DNA of 64,000 nucleotides from Trichoderma breve. Taxonomy: Eukaryota > Ascomycota > Sordariomycetes > Hypocreales > Hypocreaceae. Shown piece by piece: positions 32,677 through 43,533 of this stretch; the first letter of the stretch is position 1; each line of letters starts with the position of its first letter. Made by a program: the position numbers and the translations under genes. The stretch is taken from contig NC_079232.1 in assembly GCF_028502605.1 (NCBI RefSeq), positions 2,976,001-3,040,000 on the forward strand, given 5' to 3'. Below the pieces are notes generated by a model that saw nothing but the letters and a program-made list of their open reading frames with translations, searched no databases and was not told the origin of the DNA.

Positions 32677-33817
32677 ATGGGCAGCATCGATATCCCCTCT
32701 GAGCAGTGGGCGCAGATCGTCGAAAAGACCGGTGGACGTACGCTTTCCCCCTTCCAAACCTCCAATTCTTCTTCTTCCTCATCCATTCATCCATTGCTAA
32801 CATCGTCTCTCTCCAGCCGTCGTCTACAAGAGGATCCCCGTCCAGAAGCCTGGTCCCGATGAGGTCCTCGTCAACATCAAGTACTCTGGCGTCTGCCACA
32901 CCGATCTCCACGCCATGATGGGCGACTGGCCCCTCGACACCAAGCTGCCCCTCGTCGGCGGCCACGAGGGCGCCGGTGTTGTCGTTGCCCGCGGCGAGCT
33001 CGTCAAGGACATTGAGATTGGCGACTACGCCGGCATCAAGTGGCTCAACGGCTCGTGCCTGAGCTGCTCCTACTGCCAGAACAGCGACGAGTCGCTCTGC
33101 CACAAGGCCCTGCTCTCCGGCTACACCGTCGACGGAACCTTCCAGGAGTACGCCATCGCAAAGGCCGCCCACGTCGCCCGCATCCCCAAGGAGTGCGACC
33201 TCGAGGCCGTCGCCCCCATCCTCTGTGCTGGCATCACCGTCTACAAGGGCCTCAAGGAGTCCAACACCCGGCCCGGCCAGACCGTTGCCGTCGTCGGTGC
33301 CGGTGGCGGTCTGGGTAGTATCGCCCTGCAGTACGCAAAGGCCATGGGCCTGCACACCATCGCCATCGACGGCGGCGACGAGAAGCGCGATCTGTGCATG
33401 AAGCTCGGCGCCTCCGCCTTTGTCGACTTCACAAAGACAAAGGACCTCGTCGCCGACGTCCGCGCCGCCACAGCAGACGGCGAGGGCCCCCACGCCGCCC
33501 TCCTCGTCGCCGCCCAGGAGAAGCCCTTCCAGCAGGCCACCCAGTACCTCCGCTCCAAGGGCGTCCTCGTCTGCATCGGTCTCCCTGCGGGTGCCCAGCT
33601 CAGCGCCCCGGTCTTCGACACCGTCATCCGCATGATCACCATCAAGGGCAGCTACGTCGGCAACCGCGCTGATACTGCCGAGGCGCTCGACTTCTTCCGC
33701 CGCGGCCTCATCACCGTGCCCTTCAAGACCATTGGCCTGAGCCAGCTGCAGGAGGTGTACACTCTGATGCACGACGGCAAGATTGCCGGCCGTATCGTCG
33801 TCGACCCTACGAAATAA
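32677..33817 (+). CDS. adh1: NAD-dependent zinc alcohol dehydrogenase (ADH1-like)
   Basis: Exons 32677-32737 and 32817-33817 (353 aa), with a 79-nt intron. The enzyme interconverts ethanol and acetaldehyde in the cytosol. Catalytic-zinc ligands are C47 in SGVCHTDLH and H70 in GGHEGAG. The structural zinc site is [15 protein letters not shown]. The coenzyme motif is [16 protein letters not shown], giving GAGGGLG where yeast ADH has GAAGGLG. The length matches yeast ADH1 (about 348 residues). Codon bias is extreme, with C-ending codons, indicating high expression. The bias also creates a 383-codon antisense ORF that should be ignored. The exact paralog number cannot be fixed from sequence alone. 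Confidence 0.95.
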
Positions 33818-34421
33818 ACGGGACACGGGAATACATTCTTTCCCATTTATAACTTTTAAATATGAAGAAGAAAAAGCAAAACAAAAGTGATTGGTTTAGA
33901 TATCATTCTGGGCGACTATAGGCGGGCGGGTGAGTTATTGCGAGTATGGGCGATTGCATGGGCGGTTGGTTGCATGGGCGGGTGCTTGGGCTGTTTCGAT
34001 ATACATGGCGGCGGAGTGTTGTGGGATGTAAAGTATGATTATGACGAGCTTCTTTTCTTTTTGAGTTAATTGATGAGACATGATACAAATACTTGACATC
34101 TGTGTGAGAAAATAATCTTCAGTTGTGTGACCAATAGATGTCTGGCTGTGAATAGCTGTTGGTCCCTTGGTACCTGTTATCAGCGTCTTTGCAACGCACT
34201 CTCCTCATTGGCCTGCAACCTGTCACTCAATCCTCATGACAGAGTCTTGACAACCTACAATGAATTGCCAAATGACAGAAAGCGACATAAATAACACGCA
34301 ACTCTCATCACCATAATACACAATATAAGGTGTATATAATGTATATATTTTGTCAAGTACAAAAATCATCTGCCTAGTATCTACCCCGCGCCATATCGTA
34401 ATCCGCTTATAACACACCCCT
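33818..34421. other. Convergent 3' flanks of ADH and ARP3
   Basis: AT-rich flanks of both genes; no gene is seen. Confidence 0.5.
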
Positions 34422-36137
34422 CTATGAACCACCAGGGCCACCAAGAAGAGCAAATCTTCGCACAATGCTGGGTCCGTATTCTTGGTACTAAGTCAAATGT
34501 TAGCCATGATGCCATTCAAAGATATTTGAACAGGGTATATGTAACGTACCTCCGCCTTGGTGTGGCAGTAAGATCGGAACTCGGGAGTCTGACCGAGCAG
34601 ACTGCCGCCAAACCAGGGGCCGTGTCGCTGTCTCTTGTGTGTAATAACCTGGACGTCGAGTCCACCGCTGCGGGCACCGCCGCTGCGCTGCTCGCTAGCC
34701 TGGATTCTGGCATCCACGAGCAGCTTAATATCTCGCTGCAATCGTCTTCCAAAGTCCTTGTAGAGGGTGCTTCCACCAGAGAGCACAATGTTCTTGTACA
34801 GACCTCGTCGAACGTCAATTGGGGACTGCTGAATGACGCCATCCACAACCACGGGAAGCGGGGTCAGGAAATCGGACGTGTAGATCTCGGGGTTGAAGAA
34901 GATCTCGGGTGCCAGGAAACGTTCGTAACCGACATCGACAGTAACCTGGCGGCCACCGGGCTGAGTCACTACGTGCTTGGCAAAGCGGCTGCGATCGCGG
35001 TCGTATCGGGCGAATTCCTTGACAATGTCGGGGCAGACGTAGCAGTACTCTTCCTTGATCTCCTGGGCTGTCTTCAGGGACGAATCGGGCTCGCCACGGT
35101 CTCGGAGAAGAGACTGGACAAAGTACGTAATGTCTCGACCGGCAACGGGAATCGACTTGATCGAAGACCCAATGACATATCCTTCGGCCACGGGGATGAC
35201 GTGGGTGACACCATCACCGGAGTCGATGACGGTACCGGTCAGCGATCGATCCGAGACCTTGGACGAGGTCCACGAGGCCGCGAGGGCAAGAACGGCTTGT
35301 ACGGCAATGTACATGCCGGCACAGTTGAAAGACTCAAAGAAGATCTCGGCCGTGTTTTCTCGGTTCTCGGGAGGGTTCAGCGGCTACCGTATCGTTAGCA
35401 AATCGGTTCTTGGTCTTCCGTTCCAGCCGGAAGGGGTGTCGTGTGTGGGAAACGTACGGGCTCAGTGAGAAGGAAGTAGTGGTCTTCAGGCTCGACTCGC
35501 AGATACTTGAAGATGGAGTTTGACCAAAACCGCTCCATGTGATCCTAGACATCCGTTAGACCATGTTCTCCTTGCAATCTCGTGCTCCTCAGACGCATAC
35601 CCAGTTCTCAATCTGACCGTGGCGGATGGGATAGTGGAGGCCATATCCGGGCCCGGCCGCAGCGCTAATGGCCTCATCGCCAATATAGTAATCCAAGTCC
35701 TCGGTTCCGCGCTTTGAATTCAGGTGGCCGCTGGGACCAGCTCCTCCGGTGAGGAACGAAGGCTTGTTGGCAACGGAGGGACGACCCGATCCTGATCCTC
35801 CGGCACCCCCACCAGCTCCGGCCTTGGTCGCAATGGCGGTAGGGAAGACGAACGAAGGGGAATCATTTCCGGCAAAACCTGGCGGGTGAACGAGCACATG
35901 TCAGTCGAGTCCAATTCAGGAGACGGGATACGAGGAATGGCGAGATGGTACCTAGCTTGGAGAAGCCCGTGCCGCTGTGAGAGTCTCGAGTTAGCACCTT
36001 GAACCAGGCTGTTGTCACGGAAGACAATCGGTGGAACAGTCTAGGGAGAGGAGAGGAGAGGGGGGGCAAGAGGAGAGAGGAGGAGGGCGGAGCATGACTT
36101 ACTTGTCCATGACAACGGCGGGAGTTTGGTTCGCCAT
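34422..36137 (-). CDS. arp3: Actin-related protein 3 (Arp2/3 complex subunit)
   Basis: Complement of 36137-36103, 35974-35952, 35878-35601, 35544-35458, 35383-34550 and 34487-34422 (440 aa). Arp3 forms, with Arp2, the nucleating core of the Arp2/3 complex that makes branched actin at endocytic patches. The spliced N terminus [20 protein letters not shown] continues to [16 protein letters not shown]. The nucleotide-binding actin fold shows [20 protein letters not shown] and [20 protein letters not shown]. The Arp3-specific [25 protein letters not shown] and the terminal [12 protein letters not shown] are present. A Gly/Ser-rich insert (residues about 40-70) is longer than in animals. All five introns (56-128 nt) are GT-AG and in phase. 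Confidence 0.97.
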
Positions 36138-37379
36138 GATTGCAAAAGGTGCTGGCAGCACAGGCAGAAACTCCCAGACTCGTGACGGTGAGGCGTCGAG
36201 ATAGTTGCAGTCGGGAGAGCGAAGCAATGGAGCGTCGACAGCTGGACTCTAGGGACAAGTGGGGAGAGATGAATGGGAGTGGCACGTACGTAACGTGCCT
36301 TAGCTTCCATAGGATCAATGCTCAGCTAATTCTAGGCACGCTGTTAGTGAGCGAGACCGCTAAACCACAGCAGCTCCAGTTGCTCTGACGAATCTCACCA
36401 GCCCCGCCAGCTACCGCGCGGCTGGGGTTTATGTGCTTAAGGGGGGTTTTGTGGGGAGCTGCCAGATCAAAGGTTCCGACGTCATGCTGCGAATAGCTTC
36501 GCTTTTTGGAGCATCCAATGATACATACGCATCTTGGGCACTCTGTACGCATTGCGACTTGGGAGTTTTGGTTTCGGTCACGCAATCTGAAAAGCTGCAG
36601 TTTCTGCTTGAATCCCTAATTGGCTGTTTGTCTGCTACATTCTGCATCAGTGAATTAATGCCTTCTCATGCAAGATACAGATTGACACTCGTATATCTCG
36701 GGACTGTTTGCTGAGATGCACTTTTTGGTCACGAAATAAATAGACCCGAACCGTACTATGAGGATCTACAGAAGCAACACAAGCCAGGTGGAAAAATACA
36801 TTCAGCAAACTCAAGCTTCCTCTTGATATATAAGGAAGGCGTCGCCTACATAAATCTCAACTATATAATGCTCTCTCAAGCCACTGCCTCCCACTGTGGC
36901 CTCCTGACGGTCTAAGACGACTGCTTTGGCTCGATATCGACACTCTTTCTTGAATCCGCCTGCCATTTTCACAGTGTATCCAGATACTTAGAAAGCTCCC
37001 AGCTTTTGAGGGTTCAGAACGTTCGCAGTACCAGCTTTCTTCGCCTGCCGCGTGCGTGCTCTATACAAAATTTTCTCGGCTATCTCTGTTGAAAAGCGAC
37101 TGCGCTCTGTAGGCTGGCAGAACAAAAGGCGGTGGCTTTGTCTCGTGCTGAGAGCAATTCCTCTGCACGCACCTAAAAAGTCCAAAAACTTCAACACTTC
37201 CTAGATTTTATTCCTTTTACTCTCTTACTCTCTCCGTTCCCTCTTAGAGGGGCCGATCTGATTGTCCTAGCCCGCCTTCTTTCGCTCCTTTTCCCCAATT
37301 ATCAATACTGTCTCTTGTTCTCACAGTTTTCTGGACAGCTCTTCCGTATACTTTCTATACGAGACCTCGCACCCAAAGC
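36138..37379. promoter_or_regulatory. Divergent promoter of ARP3 and the taspase-like gene
   Basis: About 1.2 kb without a supported gene. Short ORFs (up to 93 codons) show no protein character. CT-rich DNA at 37200-37320 is the likely leader of the plus-strand gene. Confidence 0.4.
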
Positions 37380-39404
37380 ATGAGCAGCGGCTGTGACCAT
37401 GAAGTTTCCTCCATGATGGCTGACAACACATACGGAACTGATGGTGCACTCGATCGCGTTCTCGGCTTCGGTCAGAAACAGCTCAAGAGTGTTCCGGCAA
37501 TTTTTATCCATGCTGGAGCGGGTTTTCATAGTCACCAAAACGAACATGTTCATCTTGAGGCTTGCGTGGCGTAAGGCATCCTTTCTTCCTTTGGGTTTCT
37601 CTCCGAGCTTTCTCTCGAATCCCCCCATTTGATTTCCACTCTAATGTGCTAACTCGGTGCATCATCCGATAGGGCCTGCGAGATGGGCATGAAATTCTTA
37701 AAAGCTGGCGCCACTGCTACCGAGGCCGTCGAAGTTGCTCTTCGCATCCTCGAGGACAAAGAGATAACGAATGCAGGCTACGGCTCCAATTTATCCATTG
37801 ATGGCATCGTCGAGTGCGATGCAACAATCGTTGATCATCTAGGACGCAGCGGTGCCTGTGGAGCTGTTCCAAGTCAGTTAATTGTACCATCTATATAGCT
37901 CAACACAAACGACGTCCATCAAGTCCAACTAACAAGGCTGCTTCTAATAGACATCCGAAACCCCATTTCATTGGCGAAGCTCATCCTAGACACGAGCAAC
38001 AAACCCCTGAGCCTCCGCCGGGTTCCCCCAAACGCTCTTGTTGGCGAGGGAGCAAGACTCTTTGCTGAGGAACACGGCATGGCAACCTTTACCAATGAGT
38101 ATCTCGTCTCAAAAAACTCCAGGGACCGCTTTCTACGATGGCAGGAGGACCTGAAGAGAGCTGATGTCAAGCCGAAAGATGCAAAAGGCGGTTTTGCTGC
38201 TAGCCCAATCAACATGAGCTGCGCTCCGTGTCAATACGATACAATGGCAGTAACAGATCCTCATAAAAGCTTTCCTCGGGATCATACCGCAGCAATCCTG
38301 GCCGGCACGTGGAACGAAGGACAACCGGATTCTCCTTGTGTTGGCACGCCTATTCCCGATGCTAGTAACATCTCTGAACCTCCAGCGTACCCGACAACAT
38401 ATGCTCGGGCTCTGGCTTCAACCCCAACGAATTCTCCGAGAAACCTCATGCGACCAACGTCGAGTGTGCTACTGCAGACGACATCTGCCGCTCTAACGGG
38501 TGATATGAGCCCGATGCTTTCACCCAACCGCCCAAAACGATACCATAGAAACACCAACCAAGGTGGCCACGGGAACGGCGTGAGCATTGGCTCCCCTCGA
38601 GATGAGGCCAAACAGACGCAAAAGTCTGGAGGAGCGACTTTCGATGGCTTGGAGCCCCCTGGGGATCTCGACAAGCTCCATGAGGTTTCGAACAACCCCG
38701 ATGAAGACCAATTCCAACAAGAGGACGAAGCTGTCGTAAGTATTCGCGGTCTTAAGCGTCCGCTTAGCGTATCAAATGAAAACGAGGATTCAATCACGCA
38801 AACAGCAAAGCGCCAGCTCCAGTCTGGTAGCTCTGAAGAGGATTCGGTCACGGACACTATTGGTGCTATTGCAATTGATGATAGGGGCCACATTGCAGCA
38901 GGATCCTCATCTGGCGGTATTGGAATGAAACATCGGGGCCGCCTAGGACCAGCAGCCCTCGTCGGCATTGGGACGGCCGTTGTGCCTTGTGCCGAAGACG
39001 ACAACGATAATCTCACGGTTGCGGCTGTAACGAGCGGCACGGGAGAACATATGGCCACCACGATGGCTTCCCAAAGGTGTGCTGAACGTCTCTATCATGG
39101 GACGCGTCGCGGTCCAGCCGGCATCGACGTTCAGGACGACGACGAAGATGCCATTATGGAATCTTTTATAGCTAAGGACTTTATGGATCACCCTGGGGTG
39201 AAAAATTGTCATTCCGCGGGTGCCATCGGCATCATGGCCGTCAAGAAGAACCGGAACGGCTATTATCTATACTTTGCCCACAATACAGACTCCTTTGCCC
39301 TGGCATCCATGGGCGGGCTAGAAAGAGAGCCGCGATGTGTCATGTCACGACTCCCCGACGGTGCTAAGATTGCAAAAGGTGGGCGCAAAGTTCGACTGGA
39401 CTAA
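37380..39404 (+). CDS. Taspase 1/asparaginase-2 family Ntn-hydrolase
   Basis: Exons 37380-37570, 37673-37872 and 37951-39404 (614 aa). This family makes proteins that self-cleave before a Thr, which then becomes the N-terminal nucleophile; members are asparaginases or the threonine aspartase taspase. Visible features are IFIHAGAGFHSHQNE, AACEMGMKFLKAGATATEAV and NAGYGSNLSIDGIVECDA. The autocleavage site is DTIGAIAIDDRGHIAAGSSSG, with the candidate nucleophile at Thr433, and TVAAVTSGTGEHMATTM follows. The Thr is preceded by Asp, as in the family consensus. About 200 extra residues, low-complexity and charged, sit in the alpha-subunit part before the cleavage site compared with human taspase 1. 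The taspase-like layout (GTGEH block, long loop) is favoured over plain asparaginase, but substrate is unknown. Confidence 0.88.
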
Positions 39405-39820
39405 GGAGCTAGCAAAGGAAGAAATACGCTTCTATTACTTGGCATGTCAGGTTCTACCAGGCTGGAGGAGGGAATTGCAAGAGTAGAATGGCATTATGCT
39501 CCGTCTGTCTCTCCATCTTCATGTACTTCATTTCTCTCCTGATATTTGTACCTGGTACTCTCTTTGTATGATATTCGTATAGTGATTATCCCCCTCTAGT
39601 CCTATATAGACATCTTTTTGTTTCCAGAACTCCCATGTCTTTTACCCAAAGCTATTATTGCAAGCTGCCCTCGGCTGATACTCACTGTTACACCAGCTCG
39701 GGCATCAATACAAGACTGTCTGAAACTTCCATCCTGCATTACAGCTCAAACTCGCAGACAGCCATTTTTTTTCATGTAATCACAAAATATGTCTTGTTCC
39801 TCTCTCCTCAAATGAAATGC
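39405..39820. other. Convergent 3' flanks
   Basis: AT-rich flanks between the taspase-like gene and TFB4; no feature is recognised. Confidence 0.5.
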
Positions 39821-40912
39821 TCATGGTTTCGGCGTCCCTGTGGCACTCCCTGTCTCCTCACGCCCGCTACCGTTGGTAATCTTCTTCTTCTTCTTCTTTT
39901 TCCGAGGCATAACGGCAGGCTTCGCTCCGTAATTACCTAGAGCAAGCACAGTTCCGCATGTGAGACACTCGGCGTTCTCTGGTGGTTCGCAGAATATGCT
40001 GAGGCACACTGAGCAGACAAAGCCGGTGTCGACGACCTTGCCGTGGCAAAAGCAAGCAGTACGGAAGTCGACAGTATCGTGAGTCGGTGTGATGAGGTCC
40101 CCACGGGCCTCGGTATCGGGGATCAGACCAAACATGAGGTAGGTCAGTAAACCCTTGGGATTGGAGGCTTTGAGGAAGATGCCGTTTGTGTTGAAGCAAG
40201 CTTGCTGGAGGAACGTCGAGTCTCCGGCAAGAGAAATGGTGTCAATGGCAACCTGGTTATGGGCGGCGGCAAAGACGGCGTTCATGGTGGGGATGTATTG
40301 GGAGGGTTCGGAGTCAGAGACGGAGATGACGACGATTCGGCCTTTGACGGGAGGAGGGGCGGTGGAGTTGACGGGGGCGGCATTGGAGATGGTGGTGTCT
40401 GATGAGCTTAGAGCCTGTGCGGCCTTGTTGATGCGACAGAGGGCGAGCGTCAGGGCTCCAGAGAGTTGTGTTGTTACCTGGTCGAGGTCTTGCACGGTTG
40501 TCTCTGCCATGAGCGTCTGGATGGACGAGAAGACGGAGGATTCGATCTGCGCGAACTGAGGGTACTTGTTGGCCGAGGCTGAGGGGGCATTCGTCTCAGC
40601 TGGCACATCCTGCATCTGAACATCCCCTGAATGATCCTTTGCTGCCGTGGTAGTTGATGGGCTCTGAGAAGTGGGATACAGCCATACGGCGCGGTTCACG
40701 TGTGCGGCGATGACGGCGACCTGGTTGGTGTTGCTAAAGGCCAGATGGGCATTGACGAAGACGAGGATGTTGGAGATGGCCTGGGCGAGGGAGAGGGATG
40801 AGTCGAGAGCGGCCCAGGCGCGTGGGTTTGTGTCGAGGACGATGGAGAGGAGGGAGGGAGAATTGTCGGCCGCGGTGACCTCGTAGTGCTCCGAGACGTC
40901 GACGGCATCCAT
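39821..40912 (-). CDS. tfb4: TFIIH core subunit TFB4 (p34)
   Basis: Single exon, 363 aa. Tfb4/p34 is a core TFIIH subunit acting in RNA polymerase II transcription initiation and nucleotide excision repair, bound to Ssl1/p44. The von Willebrand A-like fold begins LLSIVLDTNPRAWAAL and includes ILVFVNAHLAFSNTNQVAVI and GRIVVISVSDSEPSQYIPTM. The C-terminal zinc-finger region reads CFCHGKVVDTGFVCSVCLSIF then CLTCGT, with paired Cys ligands. A short Lys-rich tail (MPRKKKKKKK) and a Thr/Gly-rich end follow, longer than in animals. Length fits fungal orthologs. Confidence 0.95.
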   Translation of the reverse strand: MDAVDVSEHYEVTAADNSPSLLSIVLDTNPRAWAALDSSLSLAQAISNILVFVNAHLAFSNTNQVAVIAAHVNRAVWLYPTSQSPSTTTAAKDHSGDVQMQDVPAETNAPSASANKYPQFAQIESSVFSSIQTLMAETTVQDLDQVTTQLSGALTLALCRINKAAQALSSSDTTISNAAPVNSTAPPPVKGRIVVISVSDSEPSQYIPTMNAVFAAAHNQVAIDTISLAGDSTFLQQACFNTNGIFLKASNPKGLLTYLMFGLIPDTEARGDLITPTHDTVDFRTACFCHGKVVDTGFVCSVCLSIFCEPPENAECLTCGTVLALGNYGAKPAVMPRKKKKKKKITNGSGREETGSATGTPKP

Positions 40913-41486
40913 GATGACGGGTGGATGAGCTGGACGTAGGCTAACGGAGACAGCTACGAGGCCTGTTTAAGATGATGGGGAGAGGAGGAAATGGTTCAGC
41001 TCGTTTGGATGTCGAATTTGGTTCGTGAATGGAAGAATGGTCTCGGTGGAATCGTTGGGCCAAGGCGAAATAGATAGATAGATGGAAGAGAGATGTGCAA
41101 AAGAAGACGCGAAGATGGAGACGCGGTTGTCGTCTCTAGAGCTGATACACGAGAATTGCAATTTGATGGAATAGTTGGAGCTCAACAAGCAGAGCTAATA
41201 AAGATGTTCATGGCATGTTCGGGTGAGGCTAGAAACTAGCAGCTGCAAGACGCAGCTCCGTCATTGACAAGGCTGACTTTGAGACCAAAAAAAGAAGACC
41301 TAGACCGGGATGGCACGGCTTTTGGCGAGAGACAACGCCAAGGCACGTGACTGGACGACTGCATATTAATCAAGGTGCTTCTCGCGAGGCATCCATGGAA
41401 TATTTCAGTATACATAGACACTTTACATACACTAGACAGTCTGCAGTTTTGTCTTATAATCTCTTCAAATTGTTAAAGTGGTGGAA
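40913..41486. other. Upstream flank of TFB4
   Basis: TFB4 promoter and an AT-richer stretch leading into the accessory-looking pocket. No gene is recognised. Confidence 0.4.
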
Positions 41487-41850
41487 ATGGCGGAAGCAGG
41501 AGACGGAGATCCAATTACCAGACTGGTGAGCTTATAATACGACAGTGATCATGCAGTGTGGAGATGTGCTAAAGCTTAGGTACTTGGCTGGTATTTAGGT
41601 GAAATCCGCTATAAGCCTGCAGATCCCTAAAGAGGTCTTTAAGCATCTCAAGAAGCCGTCTTTTTATTCCATTATCCCGGATAATGACATGGATCGAGTG
41701 ATTCATTTTAACGCCTGCGAACAAGTCGAGTTCTATTGGGAATCGGAGCTTGGGTCGGATGTGCCCGTTCTGCATCAAACCTCCTATTCACACCCTCATC
41801 TAATTCCATCTTCCAGCCCTTCATCGCATAAATATCATTCAATGGAATGA
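41487..41850 (+). CDS. Doubtful small two-exon gene, unrecognised
   Basis: An ATG at 41487 opens 13 codons (MAEAGDGDPITRL) up to a GTGAGC donor at 41526. A TATTTAG acceptor leads in phase to an open frame 41599-41850, giving 96 aa in all. The second exon reads VKSAISLQIPKEVFKHLKKP then acidic and aromatic residues (DNDMDRVIHFN, EFYWESELG) and a Ser/His/Pro tail. The intron joins two open frames in phase and has good ends, which is why it is listed. I recognise no family. It lies in AT-richer DNA beside an HNH-domain gene and could be a remnant, a young gene or chance. Confidence 0.3.
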
Positions 41851-41915
41851 TCCACTATACCCATCTCAGCCACGCTGCGTTATATCTTGGAAATTTCAGC
41901 ATCCTGTTTAGCTAA

Positions 41916-43096
41916 CTAAACATTTATTAGCATCTTCCTTTCCAGGATTGACCACAAATCAGTGGATCCATCTCGCCGTAGATTCAATGGATCGTCCAAG
42001 GAGTTGTCCAATTCATCCTCAATCTTCCGCCCAATACCACTTACTTGGAGGATTTCGCCAATTCGGTAATGCGTCTTCAAGAAGTCTTTAGCGGGTAAAG
42101 GCAGTTGATGATCGTGGGATATGAATTGAACATACTCCCGGTCTGTTGGGATGCCTGAGGGAAGACCTATGCCATCAAGTGAGCGAATATGGTATGTATT
42201 GTCCTAGAATAACGAATGAGGTTAGTTTATGCGCGGAACAATGTCATTTGTCGATAATAGAAACATACTTCGTCCATAGGCCATAATCCGATTGAGTACT
42301 CCCCAAACGCTGCGTGAAGGGAGTTGTCCATAATCATTACATTCCCATACTGATTGACAGAGTCAGTATTGATTTTGCCTCTTAGAGCAGGAAAGTATCT
42401 GTGGAGCGCCGTCCAAATAATTGCTTTATTACGCGTCTCAGCGACCCTTGTCTCATCGAAGTCACTAAGTGCGAATGGGAGAATGTGGGCGCATTGAGTT
42501 ACGGTTGCCCGCTTGCCCGCCGGCATAATGACACTCCTATTTCTAACGGATGACCGGTCGTAGTAGCCTGAGATGGCGCAGCGAAAGCCTTCCCGCTTAA
42601 GGCAATTTATTTTAAGCCTTGTTTGGTTCCGTACAGATGGTTCAATTTCAGTCATGGCCAATTCAATTTGTTCTATTAGTAGTGGGTTGCTTGGCGCAGT
42701 GACTGGCTGTTTGCCGCCCGCTAGCTTCACTGCGAAAACGTTAGTAAACCACTTTAAGAAAAAGCAATTGATTCTGGCCTTACTAGGTTTTAGGATTGCG
42801 TCGACAAGGTGGTCCCGTAGCGTACGTAAATTCTCGCTGGTGATTATATCACTTATTAAAGCCGTCTGGCCCTCTTTCGGCAGCTTCTCAAGAAAAAGTC
42901 GAAGCACTGGAGCTGTATCATCACTTGGAGAAACACGCTGGTAATCTTCAACCAAAGTTTTGGCTCTCTGGCGAGCGGTTTCAAATTCATCTGGATTCGA
43001 GAGAGCTGAGGATAATTCTTCGGATAATCGCGCTGGATTCTCCGTTATGAGAGCCAGTGCTTGGAGAGGGTCGGTCCAGACATATGGGGGTGCCAT
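41916..43096 (-). CDS. HNH-nuclease-domain protein (fungal HNH family)
   Basis: Complement of 43096-42269 and 42203-41916 (371 aa), with a 65-nt intron, donor GTATGT. The start MAPPYVWTDPLQALALIT has a good context (CCAAAATGG). The frame is open to an upstream ATG at 43432, which would add 112 low-character residues and leave only about 100 bp to the divergent gene. The N-terminal half is helical (LVDAILKPSKARINCFFLKW). The C-terminal half carries the fungal HNH pattern: CAISGYYDRSSV, TQCAHILPFALS, NKAIIWTALHRYFPAL, then GNVMIMDNSLHAAFGEY. The Cys/His/Asn/His layout suggests a beta-beta-alpha metal finger. The gene uses more A/T-ending codons (ATA, TTA) than its neighbours. This family is expanded and variable in filamentous fungi; its role is unknown, and activity cannot be judged here. 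Confidence 0.8.
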
Positions 43097-43533
43097 TTTG
43101 GATGGTTGTGGATGGAGATGCTGTTTTTGCAGGGATTGTGTGGAGAGAGAAGGAAGGGAGAATATTGCGCCAACCAGGTCGCTAACACAAACGGTGACGC
43201 CAGTAGGTGGGGTTGAAGTATCGACTATCGGGAGTGGGGCAGACACAGAGGTTGGAGCTTCATTTTTATCAGCTAAACCTGCGTATCTTATCTTTTTCTC
43301 CGGGGGGAACAGCTTGTGGCCTGTGACGTTTCGATAGAGTCGATCCATTCTCCATTCTCCAACTTGTTTCTTCCTTATTCCAACATCTAGTTGAGATTCA
43401 TCCATACATCCCACTCCAAGGAGCATTGGCATTAGACGATAAATGCATGCCCAAGCCGGAGCCTGGCTTTGATTGACCCTATTTCAGATACAGACACAGA
43501 CACAGACACGACCTGAAACAGATCTTCTCCAAG
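43097..43533. promoter_or_regulatory. Divergent promoter of the HNH gene and CRO1
   Basis: About 440 bp between the preferred HNH start and the CRO1 ATG. It contains open frame in phase with the HNH gene, so its promoter length depends on which ATG is used. A CAGACA repeat lies at 43491-43509 in the CRO1 leader. Confidence 0.4.

Noticed and set aside
32675..33826. 383-codon antisense ORF over the alcohol dehydrogenase gene
   Set aside because: It is the mirror of strongly biased, C-ending codons in a real ADH with intact zinc and NAD motifs; the antisense product is repetitive Val/Gly/Asp/Leu.
34424..35398. 324-codon plus-strand ORF over ARP3
   Set aside because: A shadow of the largest ARP3 exon; the minus strand encodes an unambiguous actin fold.
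43097..43432. N-terminal extension of the HNH protein to ATG 43432
   Set aside because: The extra 112 residues lack structure or family character, and ATG 43096 has a better context; not fully excluded.
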